Shown here one piece after another: positions 27,027-37,143 of a DNA stretch of 64,000 nt. The notes under the pieces were generated by a model, which saw only the letters and a list, made by a program, of their open reading frames with translations, was not told where the DNA came from and did not search any database. The DNA is taken from assembly GCA_001314545.1 (NCBI GenBank), contig LIHN01000021.1, positions 62,001 through 126,000 on the forward strand. The letters are read 5' to 3'. Origin of the DNA: Bacteroidetes bacterium HLUCCA01. Lineage in GTDB: Bacteria > Bacteroidota > Rhodothermia > Balneolales > HLUCCA01. Each line of letters starts with the position of its first letter. Positions within the stretch are counted from its first letter, which is position 1. Position numbers and translations under genes: made by a program.

Positions 27027-29300
27027 ATGCTACGTGCTCTGCTTCTGACCGTGTTGCTCATCCTTCCCCGGCTGACCTCCGCCCAATACACCTTCACCGG
27101 CGGCCCGGCCGACGGGGGCACCATCCACGACTTCATCGAACACAACGGGCACTGGTTCATCGCCCACGAGACCTTTCTGCTGCGCTCGGTCGATGAGGGA
27201 CAAACCTGGGAAATTCTCAGCGACGGGCTCCCTGCCACAGAAATATCCCCGCGCGCCCTCGCCGAATTCGACGGTTACCTGTACCTGTCAACCAACAGCG
27301 AACACCGCATGCTGCGCTCGGCCGACGGCGGGACTACCTGGGAAAAATTCAATGCCGGTCTGCCCACCTTTTTCGGCATTACCACCTACCTGGCACGCGA
27401 GATGGTGGTCTCCGGAAACCGGCTCATAGCCCTCCCTCTGGGCAACGATTTCATCCGTTATGTGGAGGAAGGCGGCACGGCCTGGGCTGAATCGCCTTTC
27501 AACGGAGCGGCCGGCAACGGAATCCGCGCCCTGGGCGACACCCTCATGGCCAGCATTGATTCCAACATCCGATTCAGTACCGACCATGGGGATACCTGGA
27601 CCAACATTCCGGAAAATCCCATCCCCTCCATCAGCTTCGTGGGCGCAACCGACTTCCTGAAAATCGGCGAACGGGTACTGATCACCACCAATGCCGGAGG
27701 CAACAACGGGGTGGCCTATTCCGATGCCAACCTCTCAGGCTGGACCCTGCCGGAGGGGAACTTCTACTCCGGCAACGCCGGCGGACCGAAATTTGTATAC
27801 ATTTCAGACGACCACATCCTGGCTCTGGCCGCCAACGGCATCATGAAATCCACCGATCAGGGCAGCAGCTGGCAGGAAATCACCACCGAAAACACCCGTC
27901 CGAACGGCGTGACCACCTTCATTGAGCCCCTCCCCGGCGACCGTGTACTGGTTGGCTCCACCTCCGGGCTATACCTGTACCCCAACCACGGTGAGGGCGA
28001 ACCCCGGCTCATTGACATTCCCCTGGGGGAAGTCAACATTTTTGACACCTTCGCCTTTGACGGTGGACTCATCGCACAGCATTCCGGTCGGGTTTCCACC
28101 TACAGCCATGAAACCAACGCCTGGATCCGCCGGCTGGATATGCGGGACATCGGTTTTTCTATCAACTCGACCAACGCCGGTGCTCATCGCATAGACCTGC
28201 TGGGCGAGCGTATCGTGCTGTTCAATCAGGACCGCGCGGTAATCAGTGCCCCCGGCACCACCGCTGCCACCCTGGATAGTACCTCCTTCTCGGAAATGAC
28301 TACCCTTGGCGACATCGTGCCGATAACGATGCATGCCTTTGATGACACCTGGCTCATTGTAGGCGGCATTCGACAGATTGAATCGTTCGGCATCTTTTTC
28401 ACCGGAACCACCCTGCACCGCAGCACCGATGCGGGGGCTACCTGGCAGGAAGTGACCCATGACATCCCCTCCGGCGCGCTCTCCCGGGCGCCGTATTTCA
28501 AAGGGGCCAAAACCGTGGTTCACAACAACAAATGGTACCTAAGCAGTGAGCGTGGATTCCTGCGTAGTGACGATGAGGGCCAGAACTGGACCCGGATCGA
28601 CCAGGGCTCGCGGGTAGTTCTGTTTTCCTTCGACGGCGCGCTGTTCATGTCGAGCAGTGACGATTTCGGTCACACCATCATGAAAAGTACCGATGACGGG
28701 GACACCTGGGTCACCTGGCACGATGGCCTTCCGACAACCAACACCTTCTCGCGCCGCACGCACGGACTGGTACAGATTGACGATGTTCTGTACACCTACA
28801 ACGACGCCCGTGCTTCCATCACACCCGAACCGGGCGAAACCGGCCTGTTTGAGATTACCTCAGCAGGCGATTCATGGTCGCTGGTGGAGGGTCACCCGCT
28901 CATGCCCTTCCGTCCCAACCTGATGCTGGCCAGCAACGGGTACATCATGGGAATTCAACCCAAAGCCGGCTACTGGCGCTCACCCCTTGTGGGCTCGCCA
29001 ACATCCGTTGAATGGACGGGAACTGCGATGGCAGTCCGGGCCGAGCTGACAGGGAACTATCCCAACCCGTTCAACCCGTCCACAACCATACGGTACACCG
29101 TTCACGAGTCCTCCGTGGTTCAGGTTCGCATTTTCAACGTGCTGGGTCAGCAGGTATTTGAAAGTGCGGCAACCCTTCACACACCCGGCAGCCACGGTTT
29201 GTCGTTCAACGCCGCGGGACTGAGCAGCGGATTATACCTGTATCGTCTTGAAGTAAACGGTACCGGAGTGGATTCCCGTACGATGATGCTGGTTAAGTAG
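27027..29300 (+). CDS. Secreted BNR/sortilin-like beta-propeller protein with T9SS sorting domain
   Basis: A 757-residue exported protein. The signal peptide is MLRALLLTVLLILPRLTSAQ. The body is a string of propeller blades with Asp-box/BNR-like repeats: SVDEGQTWE, SADGGTTWE, STDHGDTWT, STDQGSSWQ, STDAGATWQ and SDDEGQNWT, as in sialidase-fold and YCF48-like proteins. The C-terminal 80 residues are a T9SS type A sorting domain (NYPNPFNPSTTIRY...FNVLGQQV...GLYLYRLEV). No glycosidase residues are evident, so it is probably a surface binding protein rather than an enzyme. Confidence 0.88.
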   Translation: MLRALLLTVLLILPRLTSAQYTFTGGPADGGTIHDFIEHNGHWFIAHETFLLRSVDEGQTWEILSDGLPATEISPRALAEFDGYLYLSTNSEHRMLRSADGGTTWEKFNAGLPTFFGITTYLAREMVVSGNRLIALPLGNDFIRYVEEGGTAWAESPFNGAAGNGIRALGDTLMASIDSNIRFSTDHGDTWTNIPENPIPSISFVGATDFLKIGERVLITTNAGGNNGVAYSDANLSGWTLPEGNFYSGNAGGPKFVYISDDHILALAANGIMKSTDQGSSWQEITTENTRPNGVTTFIEPLPGDRVLVGSTSGLYLYPNHGEGEPRLIDIPLGEVNIFDTFAFDGGLIAQHSGRVSTYSHETNAWIRRLDMRDIGFSINSTNAGAHRIDLLGERIVLFNQDRAVISAPGTTAATLDSTSFSEMTTLGDIVPITMHAFDDTWLIVGGIRQIESFGIFFTGTTLHRSTDAGATWQEVTHDIPSGALSRAPYFKGAKTVVHNNKWYLSSERGFLRSDDEGQNWTRIDQGSRVVLFSFDGALFMSSSDDFGHTIMKSTDDGDTWVTWHDGLPTTNTFSRRTHGLVQIDDVLYTYNDARASITPEPGETGLFEITSAGDSWSLVEGHPLMPFRPNLMLASNGYIMGIQPKAGYWRSPLVGSPTSVEWTGTAMAVRAELTGNYPNPFNPSTTIRYTVHESSVVQVRIFNVLGQQVFESAATLHTPGSHGLSFNAAGLSSGLYLYRLEVNGTGVDSRTMMLVK

Positions 29301-29447
29301 GGGGACGCTCCCCCGGTCGCAGGTTATCTCACCGCGATTGACTACCTGCTCACCCAAACCGGGGACGCTCCCCGGCCGCAGGTTATCTCGCCGCGATTGA
29401 CTACCTGCTCACCCAAACCGGGGACGCTCCCCGGCCGCAGGTTATCT
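29301..29447. repeat. 59/60-bp tandem direct repeat between convergent genes (about 2.5 units)
   Basis: Units containing GGGGACGCTCCCC start at 29301, 29361 and 29420. Each includes a GCAGGTTATCT block; in the third unit this block holds the stop codon of the RND gene (29442-29444). Each unit has a small GGGG/CCCC hairpin. The array fills the space between the T9SS protein gene and the convergent RND gene. Confidence 0.9.
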
Positions 29448-32400
29448 GCCGAACATACCCGTCATCACAAGCAACAGGACCGTGGAGAATCCCAGTCCCC
29501 AGCTTACTACAACCGCCAGGCTGGTCCACACCGGATCCGAGCCAAACAGGATGAGGGGAAACAGTCCGGCTACGGTGGTCAGCGAGGTGATGATAATGGC
29601 CCGAAATCGCGCCCTGTACACGTAAACCCAGCTTCGCAGCCCGAAAACACCCCCTTTTCGCAGGCGCTCTTTTTCGTGCATCAAGAGGATCGCGTTGTTC
29701 ACCACCACCCCCACACTGAGCAATGTGCCCGCGATGGCACCCTGAGCGAAGTTCAATTCGTGAAAGAGTACGCCGCTCATCACGCCCAACAGGGCCAGCG
29801 GCACCGAAACAATCACCCACAGCGGATCCAGCCACTTTTCCAGCAGGGCCGACACGATCATCCACACAGTGAGCAGGGCCATCAGCAGGATGAGCATCAT
29901 ATTCTGACTCGATTCCCGGGTCCCGAACGACCAAAACGTGGGTTCCTGTACCTGAACGCCGATGGGCAACGGGAAGGTGGCGAGTACATCATCCCGAAAT
30001 TGCCTCGCCATCGGGTTTGGACCCAAAAAATCGTAGGATATGCCCCGTGTATAGGCCTGGTCTTCCCGGCGGATGTCGCTCATCACATCGCGAAGTTCCA
30101 GCGTCGCGATTTCGTCCATGGTAAACATCGTCTGGCCATACTGCCTCGGCCGGTCCTGAAACTCCATCCAATAGGTGGATGCACGCGGACCGGTGCCCAT
30201 CAGGTACATTTGCTGGCCCTGAAACTCGACCCGGCCAAACGTATTCTCAGGGTTGATGTCCACTTGAATGGCATCCAGTACCGATCTGCGGTCGAGTCCC
30301 CTGGCCTGAATTTCCAGGTCATCCAGCCCAAGCGAATACTGCTTCATATCGCTTCTGCCCCAGAATCCGGTCTGATTGATGTCCACATTTTGAACGCGGC
30401 GGTTTTGTTCCAGTCTCTCCTGTAGCCGGCGGGCGGTTTGCTCAAGTTCCAGGTAGGAATACCCGCGCAGTGTTATGGTGGAGTTCACACTGCTGCCCCC
30501 GCCACTGAAAAAAGAATCACCCAGTCCGGTAACCGAGATACGGGAGTTGCCCGTTCGGGCGGCCAGGTACGCCGCTTCGGCGTAGAATAGATATGGGTCG
30601 GGCTGCATGAGGGACTCCGGTTTCAGATAGAAGATGAGTCGTGCTCCGAATTGCTCGGACACCCGGGTTTCGTAGTAGTCGAAATACTCGGCATAGGGCT
30701 CGGCAACCACCTCGAAATTCCGCGCGATGGTGTCGATCTCGTCGAGGGGGGTGCCCTGTGGCGTGTTGATGCTCACGAAAACCGTCTCTCCGGTTGAAAA
30801 TCCCCAGGGCTCGCCGAAGTAGGTCTTCTTGAAAAACCGGTAGCTGATGCCGCCAATCCATGGATCAATCGCGCTGCGATTCTCGAAATAGGGCCTGGTG
30901 ATGGATTTCATCCAGCGGGATGTCGTCTCCCCAAACGATGTCCCGGTTTCAGCGCTGGCCGGACGATCCATCGGTTCGGGAATGGCGAAGGTCGGGATGC
31001 CAATGGTCAGCACTACGGCACCAACCAGCAGCCATCGCAGACGACGACGCCAGTAGAATATGCGCAACAGATTGATTTTTCGGAAGATGCCACCCTTGCG
31101 GATGTCGTTGAAGGTCACCCGCTCTTTGATGCCGGCCGGAACCAGCCAGATCAGGGCGTAGGGAATCCAGGTGAGCGATACGAGTACCGAAGCCAGCAGA
31201 GTGAAGGACAAGGCGGTACCCAGAGGCATGAGCACGGCACGGTTCGCCTCCAGGGCAAAAATGAGGGGGATGAAAATACCGATGGTGGTGAGGGTACTGC
31301 CCATGACCGGCACGATGGCCCTGGGGATGTGCTCGCGCAGGTGGCGAACACGCGCATCCCTGCCCTCGGGCAGACCCGGATTCACGATTTCGAAGACCAC
31401 CACGGCATTGTCGATGATCATCCCGATGGCAACGGTGAGTCCGGCCAGGGTGAGGATGTTGATGGTGAGTCCCGTCAGTTGCAGCAGACTGATACTGATA
31501 AGGATGCTGAACAGGATGCTGCCCAGAATGATCACAGGCGCCCTGAACCGGCGAATGAACAGCAAAAGCACCAAAAACACAGCGAGCAGGCTGTACAGGG
31601 ACTGTGTCCGGAGCTCGACCAGTTGCCGGCGCAGCTGTTCGGTGTTGTCCTGCTCGAGCCGGAGTGTGATGCCTTCGGGGAGTTCCGCCTGTATCTGTGC
31701 TATGCGGGACTGTATGGTTTCGGAGAGCGAGAGGGCATCGGCGCCGGGTTCTTTTTCAAATTGTAGGGTCAGCGCCGGATTCCCGTTGATGCGCCTTCGC
31801 TGAAAATCGGGATAGTCGCGAACCTCGACGCGTGCGATGTCGCCCAGAACCAGCTGTCGCTGAGATCCGGGCAGCACAATACGCTGCTGCTCAATGTCTT
31901 GTATGGAGGTGAACTGCGGGGGAACGAGCAAGGCGTAGCGTTGCGACGACTGCTCCGTGAAGCCGGCGGAATGCCAGTTCAGACTACGGTTCACCTGGCT
32001 CAGTATCTCGGCCGGACGTAATCCCAGAAGTTCCAGCTGACGGGTATCAAAAACGACGGTCAACGCCGGTTCGCGCACGCCGTCCAGTTGCACACCGGAC
32101 AGTCCGTCAAGACCCATAAGCGGCAGTCGTATGCGTTGCCGGGCCAGTTCCAGCAGGTTGCGCCGGGGTATATCGCCGTGCAGGGAGTATACCAGAAACG
32201 TTTGCATGGCCTGCAGCTCGGCAGGCACGGAGCGGGAAATCGGTTGCTGTACCACGCTGGAGGGCAGGGTTTCACGGAGGGCGTACAGATCCTCCTGCAG
32301 CTCGATCGACCTGAAGTCAACGGGTGCATCGCGGCGGAATCGAATGGTTACCGATGAATATCCCTCACGGGTGGTGGAGGTGATGTTTTCAACGTCACGC

Positions 32401-32609
32401 AATCGGGATGCGGCCTGCTCTACCTTGCGCGTGACCTCCTGCTCCATGACTTCCGGTGAGGTACTGCCCCAGCTATGAGTGACCGTAAGGGAAGGCAGCT
32501 GCGCGTCGGGCGCCAGCTCCATGGGAATATGCATCCACGATACCACCCCGATGGTCGCCACCAGCAGGTAGAACAGGGAAATCAGGTATCGTCGTTGAAA
32601 AAAACTCAT
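29442..32609 (-). CDS. RND-family efflux permease (second permease of the operon)
   Basis: A 1055-residue inner-membrane proton antiporter from the ATG at 32609 (MSFFQRRYLISLFYLLVATIGVVSW). A longer frame to 32846 would overlap the adaptor gene. It has the standard two-fold RND plan: a helix, a porter loop, six helices, then a repeat. The TM4 motif GLTVAIGMIIDNAVVVFEIV carries Asp-Asn where AcrB has Asp-Asp. It lies downstream of the adaptor in a permease-adaptor-permease operon. HAE-type drug or lipid export is likely; the substrate is unknown. Confidence 0.92.
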   Translation of the reverse strand: MSFFQRRYLISLFYLLVATIGVVSWMHIPMELAPDAQLPSLTVTHSWGSTSPEVMEQEVTRKVEQAASRLRDVENITSTTREGYSSVTIRFRRDAPVDFRSIELQEDLYALRETLPSSVVQQPISRSVPAELQAMQTFLVYSLHGDIPRRNLLELARQRIRLPLMGLDGLSGVQLDGVREPALTVVFDTRQLELLGLRPAEILSQVNRSLNWHSAGFTEQSSQRYALLVPPQFTSIQDIEQQRIVLPGSQRQLVLGDIARVEVRDYPDFQRRRINGNPALTLQFEKEPGADALSLSETIQSRIAQIQAELPEGITLRLEQDNTEQLRRQLVELRTQSLYSLLAVFLVLLLFIRRFRAPVIILGSILFSILISISLLQLTGLTINILTLAGLTVAIGMIIDNAVVVFEIVNPGLPEGRDARVRHLREHIPRAIVPVMGSTLTTIGIFIPLIFALEANRAVLMPLGTALSFTLLASVLVSLTWIPYALIWLVPAGIKERVTFNDIRKGGIFRKINLLRIFYWRRRLRWLLVGAVVLTIGIPTFAIPEPMDRPASAETGTSFGETTSRWMKSITRPYFENRSAIDPWIGGISYRFFKKTYFGEPWGFSTGETVFVSINTPQGTPLDEIDTIARNFEVVAEPYAEYFDYYETRVSEQFGARLIFYLKPESLMQPDPYLFYAEAAYLAARTGNSRISVTGLGDSFFSGGGSSVNSTITLRGYSYLELEQTARRLQERLEQNRRVQNVDINQTGFWGRSDMKQYSLGLDDLEIQARGLDRRSVLDAIQVDINPENTFGRVEFQGQQMYLMGTGPRASTYWMEFQDRPRQYGQTMFTMDEIATLELRDVMSDIRREDQAYTRGISYDFLGPNPMARQFRDDVLATFPLPIGVQVQEPTFWSFGTRESSQNMMLILLMALLTVWMIVSALLEKWLDPLWVIVSVPLALLGVMSGVLFHELNFAQGAIAGTLLSVGVVVNNAILLMHEKERLRKGGVFGLRSWVYVYRARFRAIIITSLTTVAGLFPLILFGSDPVWTSLAVVVSWGLGFSTVLLLVMTGMFGR

Positions 32610-32701
32610 GGATGGTACAAAACCCGGATGTAATGAGATCAATCGTTGCAGCGTTGAACCTGCGCATGCAACAGATCCTGCGTAGGTGCAGGCTGTTGCA
32701 T

Positions 32702-33781
32702 TCAGTTCATCATTCTGACATTCACGCGCTGTTGGTGACTGAGCGCAAAGTGTCGGTCGAAGGCGAGGGTGTCGCCGGCGGTGAAAACGGATTCGTTCAA
32801 CAGGATATACTCCGGCGTAATCATCTCCGGCGACACGTAAATCCACTCGACCATCGACCCGCGGAGACGGAAGACCAGGTGCCGGCCATCGCGCTCAAGG
32901 AGCACGCTTCGGGGAGCACGCAGTACGCCGGACCGTGTTTCGGTTAGAATTCGACCGTTTACGGTCATGCCGGTCTTTAGCAGTCGATCGGAATTCGCCA
33001 CTTCAACCAGTATTTGCCCGGTTTTTCGGTCCCGGTTCACCATGGGCGAGATGGTGCGTATCCGACCGTTCAGAGTCCTGCCGTCGGCTGTGGTGAGTTC
33101 AACGGTCATACCTTCACGCACGGAGGCCAGTTCCGACTCGAGTACATCGAAACGCACCAGCACGGTGCGGTGATCAAGCAGCTTTCCGAGCTCGTTTCCC
33201 GGACCAATAAATGCGCCTGCCGACAAATTCAGTGGAGTGTGGATTTCCCCGGAAAAGGGTGCCTGAAAAACGGTATAGCTGAGGTCCAGTGCGGCGCGTT
33301 CGTAGGCGATTTCAGCCTGAAGCAGTCCGGTCTGTTGGCGAAGCATACGATCCTCGCGCTCGCTGAGCTCCCCCTCGCCGTTGCGGGCCGATCGGGACCG
33401 CAGCTCGCGTTCAATGCGATACTCCTGCTCGGCTTTGAGCCGGGTGTTCAGCGCCTCCCTGTAGCGCAGCTGCCATTCCTCATCCGCTATGCGCAGCAGG
33501 GTGTCGCCGGCGCTTACCCTCATCCCCTCATGAATCTGATGTCGGTCGATGAATCCGCTGAGGCGCGATTGGATGGGGAGCTCCCGGGCCGCCTCAACAA
33601 TACCGGTACTTTCGAGGTAGCGGTGAATGGGCTCGCCGTCCGTTTTCACGAAGACCACATCCGGACGGATTTCAATGCCCTGTGGTCGTTCACGGGTTGA
33701 CGCTTCGCTATCCTCACGGCTGCAGCCAGCCAGTATAAACAGTGCTGAAATCATCATCAACAAGTGGCTCGTCGGCTTCAT
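32702..33781 (-). CDS. RND efflux periplasmic adaptor (membrane-fusion protein), lipoprotein
   Basis: About 359 residues from the ATG at 33781, with lipobox LFILAGC (Cys20). Alternative starts are an ATG at 33793 and one at 33895 that overlaps the upstream stop as ATGA and would allow translational coupling. In order: the first lipoyl half (SRLSGFIDRHQIHEGMRVSAGDTLLRI), a short alpha-hairpin rich in Arg/Glu, the second lipoyl half (YTVFQAPFSGEIHTPLNLSAGAFIGPG), then beta-barrel and membrane-proximal parts. It links the flanking permeases to an outer-membrane channel that is not encoded in this operon. Confidence 0.88.
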   Translation of the reverse strand: MKPTSHLLMMISALFILAGCSREDSEASTRERPQGIEIRPDVVFVKTDGEPIHRYLESTGIVEAARELPIQSRLSGFIDRHQIHEGMRVSAGDTLLRIADEEWQLRYREALNTRLKAEQEYRIERELRSRSARNGEGELSEREDRMLRQQTGLLQAEIAYERAALDLSYTVFQAPFSGEIHTPLNLSAGAFIGPGNELGKLLDHRTVLVRFDVLESELASVREGMTVELTTADGRTLNGRIRTISPMVNRDRKTGQILVEVANSDRLLKTGMTVNGRILTETRSGVLRAPRSVLLERDGRHLVFRLRGSMVEWIYVSPEMITPEYILLNESVFTAGDTLAFDRHFALSHQQRVNVRMMN

Positions 33782-33891
33782 CCGTCGACTCATCACCCGA
33801 GTGCTTCGTACCCTTGCACCATAGTAATGGTCATTTTCGCCAAGGTTCAAACATCCTGCAGACGACGTTGGCGCGATAAATATTGGAAGTA

Positions 33892-36800
33892 TCATAAATG
33901 TTCTGATGGTTGAGCTGAAAATGGGTGGTTCCGATTCACAATCCGGAACAGTACCGGAATGACAAATAAGGTGAGCAATGTCGAGGTGAACATCCCGCCG
34001 ATAAGCGCCGTAGCCAGGGCCTGACGAAATTCATATCCGTCGCCGAAGGGAATGAGCATGGGCAAAAGTCCCAAAATGGTGGTCATGGTAGTCATCAAAA
34101 CCGGTCGAAATCGATGTTTCCCGGCCTGGATGATGGCCTGACTCAGATCGCCGGACTCCTCCAGGTACCTTCGCATGAAATCCACCTTCAAAATGGCATC
34201 GTTTACCGCAATACCGGTGAGAATGAGCAGCCCCATGAAGGAGAGCATGTTCAGGCTTCCTCCCAATATGTACAGTAAAAACAGGGAGCCGATCCAGGCG
34301 AAGGGCACAGCGACCAGAATCAGTGCAGGATAACGCAGGCTTTCGTACTGAACGGCCAGAATGATGTATATAAGGATGAGGCTGATGCCCAAAAGTCGGA
34401 GCATGTCGCGCAGGAGGCGGTCCACCATGAGTGCCGATCCTGCGATGCGCACTTCGATGCCGGTTTCGCGGGTGAATTCCCGCACGGCATCGCGAATTTC
34501 GCGGCCGTTGAACCACCAGTCGGCCAGGGTGAATCCGGTGCGGTAACTGAGCACCGCGGCCTGACCGGCGCGTTCGAGCTGTTCGGGCTCCTGAACCTGT
34601 TCAATGGCCAGGAGTTCGCGAAGCGGGATGTTGCGTCCGCCGGCGGACATGACCAGCGACTGGGGATCCACAAAGGATTCGCGGTCGCTGAACAGGCGAA
34701 TGGCTATGCTTTCATCTTCCCGATTCCATTCGGTGACCAGATTACCCCGCGCGCGGGACTCGAGGAAATCGATCACCTGATTCTCGGTGAGTCCGAGTTG
34801 CAGCAACCGGGCGCTGTTGAACCGAATATGCCAGGTATCGACCACTTCGGGATATTGCTTATGCAGGGTGCTTCCCGGGATTCGGGCGGGCAACCACTCC
34901 ATCATGGCTTCTGCCACTCTTTCGCTGAATACCCGGTCCGTGCCCACAAATTGCAGGATGACGGGATCGGTGTTCCCGCCGGTTAGTGTGCCAAGTGCGC
35001 TGTCGCCTTCGAGTCGCTCGAGCGTCCAGCCGGACTGCGATGCAATGCGCTCGCTCATCAGTTGATCGATGTCGGTGGCCCTGTATCCGGGCGGAACGGC
35101 AATTTGAATGGTGAATTTGTTGAGTCCTTCCCGCGCGATGCGACTCAGGTTGGTCTGATCGGTGTAGCCTCCCATGACCAGAATGCCGCGGGTTGGAGGC
35201 GCTGATTCCAACACCGCAGCCAAATCGAGGGAGAGGTCCCGCGCCGCTTGCTGCAGCGTAAGCAGGGAGGTGTTCCCGGGCAGACTCACCCGGTATTGCA
35301 CACGATCCGGCTCGCCTTCGGGGAGCATGGCTTTCGGCAGCTGCCAGAACATCCATCCGGCAAGAATTCCCGGAATAAGGGTAGAAACCAAGACCAGCGC
35401 AGGCCGACCCAGCGCTAACTGCAGCAATCCCTCGTAGAGGCGTTGAACCCGGTTGAGTCCACGAGCGAAAACGTTCCGTTTTTCGTCAGGGTTCGCTTTC
35501 CCATCAACTGTGAAACCTGCATCTTCCTTGTGTGAACGGCTTGCTGCTGCATCTGAATTAGGGTCTGAACCTTCGGCAAGGGCTCTATCGTGCATACTGA
35601 CTGGATCTTCGGCAAAACTTTCATCCTGTTTAACGGGGGGCGCTACACTTTTCTGCCTCGCAGACCGCTTCTGAAACGAAACCACCATCACGGGGATAAT
35701 CCCAAGCGCTAGCAGCAGCGAAGCCAGTAAGCTTACCGACAGAGTGAAGGCCTGATCTCGAAATATGGCGCCTTCAAATCCACCCAGAAACAGCAGGGGC
35801 AAAAAGACCGATATCGTTGTGAATGTAGAAGCCGTCACGGCAAGGGCGATTTCCCGGGTTCCGCGGTGGGCTGACTCCCGAATATCATGTCCGTACTTGC
35901 GATATCGATTGATGTTTTCCAGCACCACAATCGCATTGTCCACCAGCAGCCCGATTCCCAGCGTGAGTCCGCTCAGCGATATGATGTTCAGCTGAATACC
36001 GAACAGATACATCACGAAAAAGGTGAGGAAAATACTGGCGGGAATGGCAATTCCGATCGTAAACGGCATCCTGGGATCGTTCAGAAACACGAACAGCACG
36101 ATGAAAGCGAGGATGCCTCCGTAAGCCAGGGTTTGCAGCAGGTTTTGGATTGTATTCTTTACATATGAGGCGTTTTCCTGCAGGATTTCCACCTGTATGC
36201 CCGGATATTGCCCGGTGATTTCTTCAATCAGCGGACCGAGCGATTCGAACACCCGAACCGTGTTGCTGCCGTAATCCTTTTTCACGAGCACCGTTAAAAC
36301 CTGGCTCCCATTATATAAGGAGAACGATGTGGGGTCCTGCTCATCCAGATACACATCGGCGATTTCGTGGAGGCGGAGGATGCGTTGGGTGTCGGTGAGG
36401 CGGGTCACCGCCAGCATCCGGATATCGTCGATGGACTGAATACGGCTTTGGATGGAAAGCGAATAGCGATACCATCCGTCGCGCAGCTCTCCTGAAGCCG
36501 AGAACACGTTCGCCTGACGAATAACCTCGCGGATTTGGGCTATGGAGAGTCCGTATTGGTCGATGTCGGCCTGACGAAAGCGGATGTGTACCTCCGGAAC
36601 AACGGCTCCGACCAGAACGGCCTGAGCGATACCCTCCTGCTGCTCGAGCCGACGGGTTAACACGTGCTCGGACCAGCGTTTCAGGTTGAGGCGGGTTGCG
36701 AAATCGGGATCGGGCTGACCGGAGGCGGTAATCGAAAGCACAGCAACGGGTTCATCGGCGGGAGTTGTGTAAATCAGGCGAGGTCGACCGGCCTGTTCGG

Positions 36801-37143
36801 GCAGCATCATGCGAACCTGATCCAGTTTTTCGCGGGTGTTGAGGAAAGCGAGGTTCATATCGCGTCCCCAGTCGAAATTCAGGGCAATAATGCTTTGTCC
36901 TTGCCGGGCGAAACTGTGCACACTGCTGATGCCGGGAATGGTGCTCATAACCGCTTCGAGGGGTTCGTTGATGCGTGTTTCGACCTCACGGGCTGAAGCG
37001 CCCGACCACTCGGTTTGCACCAATAGCGATGGGCGGTCGACATCCGGCAGGAGATCCACAGACAAGCTTTGCAGGGCAATCCATCCGAAGATAAATGTTG
37101 CCAGCACGAGCATCAGCGCTGTAACGGGACGGTCAAGTAGCAT
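33892..37143 (-). CDS. RND-family efflux permease (first permease of the operon)
   Basis: A 1083-residue permease starting MLLDRPVTALMLVLATFIFGW. TM4 has GLTLGIGLLVDNAIVVLENINRY, again Asp-Asn for the AcrB Asp-Asp pair. Between the two halves lies an unusually long polar linker of about 70 residues (from KRSARQKSVAPP to about ARGLNR), rich in Asp, Glu, Lys and Ser. The C-terminal helices (ALATALIGGMFTSTLLTLFVIPVLFRIV) are typical. Its stop overlaps a possible adaptor start. It may pair with the second permease as a hetero-oligomer, as MdtB and MdtC do. Confidence 0.92.
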   Translation of the reverse strand: MLLDRPVTALMLVLATFIFGWIALQSLSVDLLPDVDRPSLLVQTEWSGASAREVETRINEPLEAVMSTIPGISSVHSFARQGQSIIALNFDWGRDMNLAFLNTREKLDQVRMMLPEQAGRPRLIYTTPADEPVAVLSITASGQPDPDFATRLNLKRWSEHVLTRRLEQQEGIAQAVLVGAVVPEVHIRFRQADIDQYGLSIAQIREVIRQANVFSASGELRDGWYRYSLSIQSRIQSIDDIRMLAVTRLTDTQRILRLHEIADVYLDEQDPTSFSLYNGSQVLTVLVKKDYGSNTVRVFESLGPLIEEITGQYPGIQVEILQENASYVKNTIQNLLQTLAYGGILAFIVLFVFLNDPRMPFTIGIAIPASIFLTFFVMYLFGIQLNIISLSGLTLGIGLLVDNAIVVLENINRYRKYGHDIRESAHRGTREIALAVTASTFTTISVFLPLLFLGGFEGAIFRDQAFTLSVSLLASLLLALGIIPVMVVSFQKRSARQKSVAPPVKQDESFAEDPVSMHDRALAEGSDPNSDAAASRSHKEDAGFTVDGKANPDEKRNVFARGLNRVQRLYEGLLQLALGRPALVLVSTLIPGILAGWMFWQLPKAMLPEGEPDRVQYRVSLPGNTSLLTLQQAARDLSLDLAAVLESAPPTRGILVMGGYTDQTNLSRIAREGLNKFTIQIAVPPGYRATDIDQLMSERIASQSGWTLERLEGDSALGTLTGGNTDPVILQFVGTDRVFSERVAEAMMEWLPARIPGSTLHKQYPEVVDTWHIRFNSARLLQLGLTENQVIDFLESRARGNLVTEWNREDESIAIRLFSDRESFVDPQSLVMSAGGRNIPLRELLAIEQVQEPEQLERAGQAAVLSYRTGFTLADWWFNGREIRDAVREFTRETGIEVRIAGSALMVDRLLRDMLRLLGISLILIYIILAVQYESLRYPALILVAVPFAWIGSLFLLYILGGSLNMLSFMGLLILTGIAVNDAILKVDFMRRYLEESGDLSQAIIQAGKHRFRPVLMTTMTTILGLLPMLIPFGDGYEFRQALATALIGGMFTSTLLTLFVIPVLFRIVNRNHPFSAQPSEHL

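Noticed and set aside
29301-29447. Possible CRISPR array
   Set aside because: The 59/60-bp units are near-identical throughout, without repeat-spacer structure, and no cas genes are present.
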